Shown piece after piece: positions 1-6,404 of a stretch of DNA of 10,389 nucleotides. Source of the DNA: Candidatus Bipolaricaulota bacterium (GTDB lineage: Bacteria; Bipolaricaulota; Bipolaricaulia; Bipolaricaulales; Bipolaricaulaceae). The position numbers were made by a program, and so were the translations under genes. The stretch covers positions 1-10,389 of the forward strand of contig JANXBC010000038.1 in the NCBI GenBank assembly GCA_025060555.1. Reading direction: 5' to 3'. The number at the start of each line of letters is the position of its first letter. Positions within the stretch are counted from its first letter, which is position 1. A model generated the notes under the pieces. It worked only from the letters and a program-made list of their open reading frames with translations, ran no database searches and was not told where the DNA came from.

Positions 1-534
1 CCACTGCCGGAAGCTGTCCTTGACATTAGCCCAAACAAAATCAATGCCCGCCGTCCTCGCATTTACGTGAACTATGGACTCATGCAAGTTCCGGGATACT
101 TTGGACCGGAAGAGCGTATCGTGGGGATTGATCCCAAGGTTGCCTCCCAGTACGCCACTGTGGTCGACGATCCAAAAGAGGCCGATTTCATCGTCATCGA
201 GGTGGAAGTGGGCGGCATTGAGTTAGCCCCCGAGCAGCTCCAGCTCATCGATCAGATGGCCGCCACAGGCGCTCCCGTGATCTTGGTCCTAAACTTCAAC
301 CGCGCGCCAGTCGTGCTCACGCCGGAGTTAGTGGGGAAAGTGGACGGGATAATCGCAACTTTTGACGTCTTGGACAATGCTCTTCTCGACGTAGTATTTG
401 GCCGGTTCAACCCCACAGGCAAGTTACCGTTCCAGATTCCATCTAGCATTGAGTCTGTAGAGAAACAACTGCCTGACGTGCCTTTGGATCTGGAAAACCC
501 GATGTTCGACTACGGGTTCGGCCTGAGTTACTAG
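1..534 (+). CDS. Glycoside hydrolase family 3, C-terminal domain (5'-truncated by window edge)
   Basis: The frame is open from base 1 and encodes 177 residues before the TAG stop, so only the end of a larger protein is present. The visible part matches the C-terminal alpha/beta sandwich domain of GH3 enzymes (beta-glucosidase-like). There is a strand ending in APVILVLNFNRAP (family form: PVVVVLxxGRP), then NALLDVVFGRFNPTGKLPFQIP (positions about 380-440, family form ADVLFGxxNPSGRLPxTFP), and a final YGFGLSY, the usual YGxGLSY end. No fibronectin-III domain follows. The catalytic (alpha/beta)8 barrel with its nucleophile Asp would lie upstream, outside the window, so substrate specificity cannot be read. 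The glycine-rich segment usually found before NAxADVLFG is replaced by FDVLD. The family hydrolyses terminal beta-glycosidic bonds from oligosaccharides. A strong terminator starts six bases after the stop, so this is the last gene of its unit. Confidence 0.88.
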   Translation, partial: PLPEAVLDISPNKINARRPRIYVNYGLMQVPGYFGPEERIVGIDPKVASQYATVVDDPKEADFIVIEVEVGGIELAPEQLQLIDQMAATGAPVILVLNFNRAPVVLTPELVGKVDGIIATFDVLDNALLDVVFGRFNPTGKLPFQIPSSIESVEKQLPDVPLDLENPMFDYGFGLSY

Positions 535-540
535 TGCTGA

Positions 541-580
541 ACCGGGGCTGCTGGACGCAAGCCCAGCAGCCCCGGTTTTT
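541..580 (+). terminator. Rho-independent terminator after the GH3 gene
   Basis: A perfect 14-bp stem is formed by accggggctgctgg (541-554) and ccagcagccccggt (563-576), with an 8-base loop and a T tract at 576-580. It begins six bases after the GH3 stop codon. The T tract lies on the plus-strand side only. The rdgB gene ends on the minus strand at 580, so the same hairpin also sits directly behind that operon, but there it is followed by TCAGCACTAG rather than a U run. It may still slow or end transcripts from that side. Confidence 0.93.
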
Positions 581-1182
581 CAAACAATATCGGGATTTTT
601 CACAAGCACATTTAAAAGTGGACGCAAACCTTCCAGCGCCCTTCGCCGGTGGGAAATTCTGTTCTTATCAGCTGTTGAGAGCTCAGCAAGGGTTCGGGAC
701 TCTCCTAAGGGGATGAAAAGCGGGTCGTAGCCAAAACCTCCAGTCCCCCGCGGGGCCATCGCTATCTCGCCCTCTAAAACCCCTTCGCTTTTCCAAAAGC
801 GACCATCAGGAAGAGCCAAAACGGCGACGGTGCGAAACCGCGCCCGCCGATTCTCCACCCCCTGAAGCAGCGCCAAAAGCTTGCGATTGTTGGCTTCATA
901 GTCCTTTTCCTTTCCGGAAAAACGCGAGGAAAACACTCCCGGAGCCCCACCTAGCGCCTCCACCTCTAGCCCTGTGTCCTCAGCCACGGTGGGGAAACCC
1001 GCGCGCTTAGCATAGGTCACAGCTTTGATGAGCGCGTTCTCCTCAAGGGTTTTTCCTTCCTCAGGAGGCTCAGGAAGATCGAGCTCTAGCGCAGAAACCC
1101 ATTCAATTCCTGGAATATCCCCAAGGATCTCCCGGATCTCCGCGAGCTTCGCGGGATTTCTTGTGCCAAGAAGAACCTTCAC
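580..1182 (-). CDS. rdgB: XTP/dITP diphosphatase (non-canonical purine NTP pyrophosphatase, RdgB/HAM1 family)
   Basis: The 200-residue protein is the normal family length. It hydrolyses dITP, XTP and dXTP to monophosphates and PPi in the cytoplasm, keeping deaminated purines out of DNA and RNA. Visible motifs, in order: the N-terminal LLGTRNPAK (family TxNxxK), TLEENALIKA (45-54), EDTGLEVEALGGAPG (68-82, with the expected catalytic/metal Asp at 69; many bacteria have DDSGL), GGFGYDPLF (148-156) and KNRISHR (173-179). The GTG start at 1182 was chosen because the protein then begins at the first conserved strand; the 46 codons further upstream are the oppF tail read in another frame. The GTG overlaps the oppF TGA as GTGA, indicating translational coupling, with an AAGGTGG upstream that could act as a weak ribosome binding site. 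It is the last gene of the secG-oppD-oppF-rdgB operon. Confidence 0.94.
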   Translation of the reverse strand: MKVLLGTRNPAKLAEIREILGDIPGIEWVSALELDLPEPPEEGKTLEENALIKAVTYAKRAGFPTVAEDTGLEVEALGGAPGVFSSRFSGKEKDYEANNRKLLALLQGVENRRARFRTVAVLALPDGRFWKSEGVLEGEIAMAPRGTGGFGYDPLFIPLGESRTLAELSTADKNRISHRRRALEGLRPLLNVLVKNPDIV

Positions 1183-2207
1183 GCCACCTTTACACCCCGC
1201 AGGGTGAGTTGCGCGGCAAAATGGCAGGCAACGTAATGGTCGCCACTCAGGTCCACAAGCTGGGGTGTTTCTTTGGAGCAAATGTCCTTGGCGTAGGAAC
1301 AACGGGGGTGGAAGCGGCACCCTTTAGGAGGATTCACCGGGCTTGGAACGTCGCCCTGGAGGATGATGCGCTCCGCTTGGTAATCGGGATCGGGTACGGG
1401 AACGGCGGAAAGGAGAGCCTCAGTATAGGGATGGCGCGGCCGCAAGAAGAGCTCCTCCGTTTCCGCAAGCTCCACGATCTTCCCAAGGTACATCACCGCT
1501 ACCCGGTCGGAGATGTGCTTTACCACGGAAAGATCGTGGGCGACGAAAAGATAGGTGAGGCCGAATTGATCCTGAAGATCCTCGAGCAAGTTCAGGATCT
1601 GAGCTTGGATGGAGACATCCAGGGCGGAGACGGGTTCATCGCACACGATGAGTTGAGGGTTGAGGGCCAAAGCCCGGGCGATCCCGATTCTCTGGCGTTG
1701 GCCGCCGGAAAATTCATGGGGATAGCGCCGCATGTGCTCGGGCTTCAAACCCACGGCCTCGAGGAGCTCCGCTACCCGCTCACGCAGGGCCCGCCCCTTG
1801 GCCACACCGTGCACCACAAGTGGTTCACCGATTATGTCACCCACTGTCATACGGGGGTTGAGGGAAGAATAAGGATCCTGGAAGATGATTTGCATCTCGC
1901 GGCGCAGGAGTTTCATTGTCCGTTTGTCGGCGTGGACAACGTCTACCTCGCGGCCAAACTGCTTGGAACGAAACAGAACTTCACCAGATGTTGGTTCGAT
2001 GAGGCGGAGAATAGTGCGGGCGCAGGTGGTCTTCCCACACCCGGATTCACCAACCAGGCCCAGTGTCTCCCCCTCGCGGATGAAGAAGTCCACCTCGTCC
2101 ACAGCCTTGACCCAGCCCACTACCCGGCGGAAGACACCGCGGCGCACGGGGAAGTACTTCTTTAGCCGCTTGACCTTGAGCAAAACCGTTTCGGTGTTGA
2201 CGGTCAT
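1179..2207 (-). CDS. oppF: Oligopeptide/dipeptide ABC transporter ATP-binding protein, OppF/DppF type
   Basis: The protein has 342 residues and is a full-length ABC ATPase of the peptide/nickel transporter class. Visible: Walker A GESGCGKT (53-60), Q-loop Gln 110 in IIFQDPYSSLNPRMTV, signature FSGGQRQR (166-173), Walker B LIVCDEP (186-192, Glu 191), D-loop SALD and the switch His 224 in AHD. After the ATPase core comes the oligopeptide-transporter C-terminal region (RHPYTEALLSAVP) with four cysteines, C297, C303, C310 and C328. In a bacterial DppD this pattern holds a [4Fe-4S] cluster. Together with the OppD-type partner it would power import of peptides, or of another solute such as a sugar oligomer. 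The start is ATG, 10 bases after the oppD stop, preceded by a purine-rich GAGGGGTGAGGG. No permease or binding-protein gene is in the window, so the substrate is unknown. Confidence 0.93.
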   Translation of the reverse strand: MTVNTETVLLKVKRLKKYFPVRRGVFRRVVGWVKAVDEVDFFIREGETLGLVGESGCGKTTCARTILRLIEPTSGEVLFRSKQFGREVDVVHADKRTMKLLRREMQIIFQDPYSSLNPRMTVGDIIGEPLVVHGVAKGRALRERVAELLEAVGLKPEHMRRYPHEFSGGQRQRIGIARALALNPQLIVCDEPVSALDVSIQAQILNLLEDLQDQFGLTYLFVAHDLSVVKHISDRVAVMYLGKIVELAETEELFLRPRHPYTEALLSAVPVPDPDYQAERIILQGDVPSPVNPPKGCRFHPRCSYAKDICSKETPQLVDLSGDHYVACHFAAQLTLRGVKVA

Positions 2208-2217
2208 CCCTCACCCC

Positions 2218-3198
2218 TCACGCGTACAGCCAACAGGCCGCATGATGGTTCTCCACCACCTCTTTGAGCGGTGGCATCTCGCGGGTGCAGATCTCCATCA
2301 CATGTGGACAGCGGGGGTTGAACGGGCAACCCGGCGGCGCATCCAGCGGGTCCGGCACAACCCCCTTGATCGGCTCCAAACGCTTCTTTTTCGTGGCCAA
2401 AGACGGAATGGAATTGAGAAGTCCTTGCGTATACGGATGCTTGGGCTCGTGAAAGAGAGGTCGCACCATGGCATGCTCCACTACCTTCCCAAGGTACATG
2501 ACCACCACTTCCTGACACATCTCTGCGACCACACCCAAGTTGTGGGTGATGAACATGATGGCCATCTTAAATCGCTTCTGCAGATCCCGCATGAGGTCCA
2601 ATACTTGAGCCTGAATGGTCACATCCAAAGCGGTGGTGGGCTCATCAGCAATGAGGAGAGAGGGGTTACAGGAAAGAGCCATGGCGATCATCGCTCGCTG
2701 GCGCATCCCGCCCGAGAGTTGATGGGGGTATTCGTCCACGCGTTGCTCAGGCTCCGGTATCCCCACTTGGCGCAACATCTCAATGGCCTTCTTCCGCGCC
2801 TCTTTCTTGGAAACCTTTTGGTGAAGGATGATCGCTTCCATGATCTGGTAGCCCACGGTAAACACAGGGTTCAAGGAGGTCATGGGTTCCTGGAAGATCA
2901 TGGCAATATCTTTTCCCCGAATGGAGCGATATTCTTTGCCCTTGGGATGGAGAGTAGTGAGGTCCACTTTTCGGCTGTCGTGGTGTAGGAGGATGTGGCC
3001 TCCGGCGATTTTTCCTGGCGGCATGGGAACAAGTCCCATAATGGAAAGGGCCGTCACGGATTTACCGCAGCCTGACTCACCAACGACGCCAAGCGTTTGC
3101 TGAGGTTCGATGCGGAAAGTAACCCCATCCACCGCCTTGACCACACCATCCTCGGTGTAGAAATAGGTCCGCAGATCCAAGACTTCAAGGAGCGGCAC
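2218..3198 (-). CDS. oppD: Oligopeptide/dipeptide ABC transporter ATP-binding protein, OppD/DppD type
   Basis: The protein has 326 residues, full length for OppD/DppD. Motifs: Walker A GESGCGKS (40-47), Q-loop Gln 103 in MIFQEPMTSLNPVFTVG, signature LSGGMRQR (161-168, the Met form typical of OppD), Walker B LLIADEP (181-187, Glu 186) and the switch His 219 in THN. The C-terminal region has HPYTQGLLNSIP followed by C291, C297, C304 and C322, again the four-Cys pattern of the Fe-S-containing DppD branch. The start is GTG at 3198, with AAGGAGG four bases upstream; that Shine-Dalgarno overlaps the TAA of secG, so the two genes are translationally linked. An ATG two bases upstream is in another frame and does not give this protein. 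It forms the ATPase heterodimer with the OppF-type protein that follows ten bases later. The permease genes must lie elsewhere. Confidence 0.93.
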   Translation of the reverse strand: MPLLEVLDLRTYFYTEDGVVKAVDGVTFRIEPQQTLGVVGESGCGKSVTALSIMGLVPMPPGKIAGGHILLHHDSRKVDLTTLHPKGKEYRSIRGKDIAMIFQEPMTSLNPVFTVGYQIMEAIILHQKVSKKEARKKAIEMLRQVGIPEPEQRVDEYPHQLSGGMRQRAMIAMALSCNPSLLIADEPTTALDVTIQAQVLDLMRDLQKRFKMAIMFITHNLGVVAEMCQEVVVMYLGKVVEHAMVRPLFHEPKHPYTQGLLNSIPSLATKKKRLEPIKGVVPDPLDAPPGCPFNPRCPHVMEICTREMPPLKEVVENHHAACWLYA

Positions 3199-3202
3199 AT
3201 CC

Positions 3203-3209
3203 CCTCCTT
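3203..3209 (-). promoter_or_regulatory. Shine-Dalgarno of oppD, overlapping the secG stop
   Basis: AAGGAGG on the minus strand ends four bases before the GTG start of oppD, and its first two bases lie inside the TAA stop of secG. It fixes the GTG at 3198 as the start and suggests that ribosomes finishing secG can begin oppD. Confidence 0.75.
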
Positions 3210-3438
3210 AAAGGACAGCGAGGAGAACGCCCAAGACAAAGAAGGTGCCGCCCAGGACGCCGATCATGATTTTCTTCGGGTCCTTACGGACATCCCGGCC
3301 GAAAACGGTAGCAGACATGCCTGCACCGAACGCCCCGCCCAAAGTGGCGTGCTCCGACATGTGCGTGAGCACAAGCGCTGTCAGCGCAAAACAGTCCAAA
3401 AAGAACAAAGCCAAAAGGATCGTACGCAAGATGGCCAT
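3208..3438 (-). CDS. secG: Protein-export membrane protein SecG
   Basis: A 76-residue protein with the two-helix plan of SecG: TM1 at about 4-26, a short cytoplasmic loop containing the family hallmark LGGAFG (33-38) followed by SATVFGR, then TM2 at about 57-76. SecG is the small third subunit of the SecYEG translocon in the inner membrane; it stimulates protein export but is often not essential. Length and motif fit well. The ATG has a good Shine-Dalgarno, AAAGGAG, seven bases upstream. A -10-like TATACT lies 30-35 bases upstream, so this is probably the first gene of the operon running on into oppD (9-base gap), oppF and rdgB. In the sequences I know, secG is often next to tpiA, pgk, rnr or tRNA-Leu genes; being first in a peptide-transporter ATPase operon is unusual. 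Confidence 0.9.
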   Translation of the reverse strand: MAILRTILLALFFLDCFALTALVLTHMSEHATLGGAFGAGMSATVFGRDVRKDPKKIMIGVLGGTFFVLGVLLAVL

Positions 3439-3445
3439 CTTTCCG

Positions 3446-3452
3446 CTCCTTT
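3446..3452 (-). promoter_or_regulatory. Shine-Dalgarno of secG
   Basis: AAAGGAG on the minus strand, seven bases before the ATG of secG. It supports the 76-residue start, and a short conventional leader, in contrast to the other first genes in this window. Confidence 0.75.
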
Positions 3453-3467
3453 ACTCTCAAGCCCGCG

Positions 3468-3497
3468 AGTATACGGGAGTTGGTCGGCTTGGTGCAA
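3468..3497 (-). promoter_or_regulatory. Putative promoter of the secG-oppD-oppF-rdgB operon
   Basis: On the minus strand TATACT (3473 to 3468) differs from the sigma-70 -10 consensus at one base. Eighteen bases upstream lies TTGCAC (3497 to 3492), a weak -35 that keeps TTG. Transcription would begin near 3461, giving a leader of about 22 bases that includes the secG Shine-Dalgarno. Its -35 overlaps the putative -35 of the divergent pyrG promoter. Prediction by eye only. Confidence 0.5.
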
Positions 3498-3517
3498 GAA
3501 GGCGAGGTTCGTACAAT
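3489..3517 (+). promoter_or_regulatory. Putative pyrG promoter with -10 box at the start codon
   Basis: TTGGTG (3489-3494) and TACAAT (3512-3517) are separated by 17 bases on the plus strand. The -10 overlaps the ATG at 3516, so a transcript from it would start near 3524-3525 and would lack that ATG. It would begin almost exactly at an in-frame TTG (3525). Either the promoter is a chance match, or pyrG is leaderless and begins at TTG. Confidence 0.4.
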
Positions 3518-5117
3518 GAAGCCGTTGGCCAAGTACGTTTTTGTTACGGGTGGCGTGGTCTCCGGGCTGGGCAAGGGGGTACTGACGGCCTCCTTGGGTT
3601 GCCTCCTGCGAGCCCGCGGGGTGGCTGTCACCTTGCAAAAGATCGATCCTTACCTCAACGTTGATGCCGGCACGATTAATCCGTACGAACACGGCGAGGT
3701 TTTCGTCACCAATGATGGTCTGGAGACGGATCTCGATATCGGCCACTATGAACGTTTCTTAGACCAAGACCTCGGTCACGCTAATTACCTCACCACCGGG
3801 CAAGTGTATTGGTCAGTGATCCAGCGGGAACGCCGTGGTGATTATCTGGGGCGCACGGTTCAGGTCATTCCCCACGTGACGGAGGAGATCAAGGCCCGCA
3901 TGCGCCGCGCTCTCGAAGCCACAGGGAGCGAAGTCGTAGTCGTGGAAGTCGGGGGGACGGTGGGTGATATCGAAGGCCTCCCTTACCTCGAGGCCATCCG
4001 CCAGATGCGCGACGAGCTCCCAAGAGAAGACGTGGCCGTGGTCCATCTTGCGTACGTTCCCATCCTTTCCACCACCGGGGAGCTTAAGACTAAACCCACC
4101 CAGCACTCGGTGAAGGAGCTGCGCGCCGCCGGGATTCAACCAGACTTCATTGTCGCTCGCTGTCCTGTGCCCTTGCCAGAAAACTTGCGCCGAAAAATCG
4201 CACTCTTCTGTGATGTTCCTGTGGAACACGTGATCGAAGACCGCGACCTTCCCTCGATTTACGAGGTCCCATTATTCTTGGCTGACGAAGGATTTGACCT
4301 AAAACTCCTTCGCCGGCTTGATCTGAGCCACAAGGATAGCGATCTTCGCGCCTGGCATGATTTTGTGCGGCGCCTGAAAAACTCCGAAGGTCACGTGCGC
4401 ATCGCGGTTGTCGGGAAATATGTGGAGCTGCACGATGCTTACCTATCGATTGTGGAGGCGCTGCGCCACGCCGGTGCGGCCCTCGGCATGCAAGTAGAAA
4501 TTCAGTGGGTTCCAGCAGAACGCGTGGAAAAGGAGGGAGAAAAGGCGTTAGCGGGGGTACAGGGCATTCTCGTCCCCGGCGGATTTGGTGAGCGGGGAAT
4601 CGAGGGGAAAGTTTGGGCGGCGGATTACGCCCGGCGCCAGAAAATCCCGTTTTTTGGAATATGTTTGGGCATGCAGGTGGCAGCGATCGCTTTCGCTCGG
4701 CACGTTTTGGGCCGAAAAAACGCTAATTCCACGGAGTTCGACGCCCACACCCGCGACCCCGTGATCGACCTTCTGCCTGAGCAAAAGAAGATCCAGGAAA
4801 AGGGCGGGACCATGCGCCTTGGCGCATATCCGGCGGAGCTAACCCCGGGAACCCGTGTTCATGCGGCCTACGGTCTTCCCCGCATTGCCGAACGTCACCG
4901 CCACCGTTATGAATTCAATCTGGACTACCTCGAGGATTTTGTCCGCGCGGGGTTCATCCCCGCCGCGTTCTCGCCGGACGGAAGACTTGTGGAGGCCCTC
5001 GAACTTCGGGAACATCCGTGGTACGTAGCTGTTCAATTCCATCCCGAATTCCAATCACGACCACTTCGCCCTCACCCCCTCTTCCTTTCTTTCCTCCGGG
5101 CATGTTCATCCTCCTAG
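3516..5117 (+). CDS. pyrG: CTP synthase (UTP-ammonia ligase, glutamine-hydrolysing)
   Basis: The 533-residue protein is full length. CTP synthase aminates UTP to CTP using ATP and glutamine, the last step of de novo pyrimidine synthesis, in the cytoplasm. The N-terminal synthetase domain (about 1-285) shows KYVFVTGGVVSGLGKG (P-loop), DPYLNVDAGTINPYEHGEVF and GGTVGDIEG (146-154). The C-terminal class-I glutaminase domain (about 293-533) has the nucleophile Cys 383 in GICLGMQ, and His 509 and Glu 511 in FHPEF; NANSTEFD (402-409) is also typical. ATG 3516 is used here, with a weak GAGG eight bases upstream. An alternative TTG at 3525 would give the canonical family N-terminus MAKYVFVTGG and sits seven bases after a -10-like TACAAT. 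A TTG at 3480 is in frame but adds an unconserved extension. The 3' end overlaps the lptC-like gene by 16 bases. Confidence 0.97.
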   Translation: MKPLAKYVFVTGGVVSGLGKGVLTASLGCLLRARGVAVTLQKIDPYLNVDAGTINPYEHGEVFVTNDGLETDLDIGHYERFLDQDLGHANYLTTGQVYWSVIQRERRGDYLGRTVQVIPHVTEEIKARMRRALEATGSEVVVVEVGGTVGDIEGLPYLEAIRQMRDELPREDVAVVHLAYVPILSTTGELKTKPTQHSVKELRAAGIQPDFIVARCPVPLPENLRRKIALFCDVPVEHVIEDRDLPSIYEVPLFLADEGFDLKLLRRLDLSHKDSDLRAWHDFVRRLKNSEGHVRIAVVGKYVELHDAYLSIVEALRHAGAALGMQVEIQWVPAERVEKEGEKALAGVQGILVPGGFGERGIEGKVWAADYARRQKIPFFGICLGMQVAAIAFARHVLGRKNANSTEFDAHTRDPVIDLLPEQKKIQEKGGTMRLGAYPAELTPGTRVHAAYGLPRIAERHRHRYEFNLDYLEDFVRAGFIPAAFSPDGRLVEALELREHPWYVAVQFHPEFQSRPLRPHPLFLSFLRACSSS

Positions 5118-5704
5118 TGCTCTTCTCCGCTTTGGCGTTAGGGCAAACCGCGACGCTCACGGCGCCTTGGCTTACGGTCTATGACCCCGCCGGGCGGCCC
5201 CGCTGGGAAATCCGCATGGAGAAACTGGTTCGTACCAAGGAAGGCTGGGAAGGAGAAGGTGTTTCGGTGACCCTCTTTTCCGCAGGTGCACCGCTCATCT
5301 CTGTTCGGGCTCCCCGCTTATCCGCCGATCCCCTCGGCCGGAATTGGTCTCTTTCCGGGGGAATCAGCGGGGAGGGGCAAGGGTTTTCGTTTTCCGCGGA
5401 GGAGGCGCGCTGGATGGATCGCCTTATCCTCATCGCCTTTTCTGGGCAAAGGGAGGATCTGAAGGTGGAGGCCCAGGAAGCGCGCTGGGAGCTTTTAGGG
5501 GTTATCGAGTTCTTTTCGGCCAAGGTGACTTTCTCTGATTGGTTCTTAAAGTTTCCGTACGGGAAATTTGTGGAAGCCGTGCTTGTCGCGGAGGACGTAG
5601 AGGCTCGCGGGCGCGGCCTCAGGATCTCTGCGGATTTCCTAGAGTTTCAGGTGGACAAAGGGCGGGCGAAGTTCCTTGGAGCAAAAGTTGTCCGTTCTTC
5701 TTGA
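5102..5704 (+). CDS. lptC: LptC-like LPS-export periplasmic protein (secreted, OstA/LptC-type)
   Basis: A 200-residue protein, similar in length to E. coli LptC. It begins with a hydrophobic segment, MFILLVLFSALALGQ, that is either a signal peptide or membrane anchor; it lacks the usual positive charges at its N-terminus. The rest is rich in alternating beta-strand patterns: an N-terminal part with LTVYDPAGRPRWEIR, typical of LptC proteins (a line about the compound's own target phrase 'x-D-x-G-x-x-x-W'), and a C-terminal part with ISADFLEFQVDKGRAKFLG, like the OstA/LptA repeat. The call relies on this weak pattern plus the next gene, which is a clear lptB. LptC would link the LptBFG transporter to the periplasmic bridge. 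ATG 5102 lies inside the end of pyrG with no clear Shine-Dalgarno; translation is probably coupled to pyrG termination. It overlaps lptB by 17 bases. It could instead be LptA. Confidence 0.68.
   Translation: MFILLVLFSALALGQTATLTAPWLTVYDPAGRPRWEIRMEKLVRTKEGWEGEGVSVTLFSAGAPLISVRAPRLSADPLGRNWSLSGGISGEGQGFSFSAEEARWMDRLILIAFSGQREDLKVEAQEARWELLGVIEFFSAKVTFSDWFLKFPYGKFVEAVLVAEDVEARGRGLRISADFLEFQVDKGRAKFLGAKVVRSS
5678..5681 (+). promoter_or_regulatory. Shine-Dalgarno deciding the lptB TTG start
   Basis: GGAG lies six bases before the TTG at 5688, inside the end of the lptC-like gene. It favours TTG 5688 over the in-frame TTG 5676, which has no comparable site. Confidence 0.5.
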
Positions 5705-6404
5705 GGGTCGGCATTTGGTGAAGCGCTTCCGCCACATCCGCGCGGTAGATGGGCTGTCCGTAGTTTTCCGTGCTGGGGAAATCGCCGGGCTTTTGGGCCC
5801 AAATGGTGCCGGAAAAACCACGACCCTCTACCTCCTCGCTGGGTTTCTTCGCCCCACCCGCGGGGAGATCCTTTTCCGTGGCCAAAAGGTAACAACCCTT
5901 CCCTTCTACCGCCGTGCCCGCTTGGGAATACATTATCTTCCTCAAGAGCCCTCGGTATTCCTGCGCACCACTGTGGCCGGAAACATCCGCCTGGCTCTAG
6001 CCGGAATGAAACTCCCCTGGGACTCCCGGGTGAGGGAAGTGCTTGTAGACTTGGGCTTGGACGGCCTTCTTCGGCGCCGTGTCACGGAACTTTCCGCAGG
6101 GGAGCGGCGCAAGGTGGAAGTGGCGCGGGCCCTTGTTACTCACCCCACCTTCCTTCTTTTGGACGAGCCTTTCTTGGGGGTCGACCCGCTCACAGTGGCC
6201 GAGCTTTCTTTGCTTGTAAGAAAGCTCGCAAAAAACGGGATTGGAATAGTTATCTGTGACCATAACGTCCGCGATACCTTGCGCATCGTGGATCGGGCTT
6301 ATCTGATACAAGCGGGAAAAACTGTGCTGGAAGGGGCACCCGAAGAGATCGTAGCGGATGCGCGGGCTCGCGCCGTCTACCTAGGGGAAAACTTCTCTTT
6401 GTGA
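5688..6404 (+). CDS. lptB: LPS export ABC transporter ATP-binding protein LptB
   Basis: The 238-residue protein is full length for LptB, the cytoplasmic ATPase that with LptF/LptG extracts LPS from the inner membrane. Visible: Walker A GPNGAGKTT (37-45), Q-loop Gln 86, signature LSAGERRKVEVARAL (135-149; the usual LSGGE has Ala for the second residue of the GG pair), Walker B LLLDEPFLGVDP with Glu 160, and switch His 192 in CDHNVRDTL. The C-terminus AVYLGENFSL matches the LptB hallmark VYLGExFxL closely and separates it from branched-chain amino-acid ATPases. TTG 5688 is preferred because GGAG precedes it by six bases; TTG 5676 would add four residues. The start is inside the lptC-like gene and the 3' end overlaps the convergent ogt by 28 bases. 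Its presence indicates an outer membrane. Confidence 0.94.
   Translation: MSVLLEGRHLVKRFRHIRAVDGLSVVFRAGEIAGLLGPNGAGKTTTLYLLAGFLRPTRGEILFRGQKVTTLPFYRRARLGIHYLPQEPSVFLRTTVAGNIRLALAGMKLPWDSRVREVLVDLGLDGLLRRRVTELSAGERRKVEVARALVTHPTFLLLDEPFLGVDPLTVAELSLLVRKLAKNGIGIVICDHNVRDTLRIVDRAYLIQAGKTVLEGAPEEIVADARARAVYLGENFSL

Noticed and set aside
1183..1320. N-terminal 46-codon extension of rdgB
   Set aside because: It lies within the end of oppF, reads as Cys/Pro/Arg-rich noise, and would place the conserved first strand far from the N-terminus.
1161..2165. Long plus-strand open frame (334 codons) opposite oppF
   Set aside because: It is antisense to a clear ABC ATPase with all motifs, and the translation shows no family features.
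1885..2988. Long plus-strand open frame (367 codons) opposite oppF/oppD
   Set aside because: A shadow of two well-supported minus-strand genes; its composition is rich in Arg and His, and no motif is visible.
3480..3515. Upstream TTG start of pyrG at 3480
   Set aside because: It would add 12 residues not found in CTP synthases and would begin inside the promoter region.
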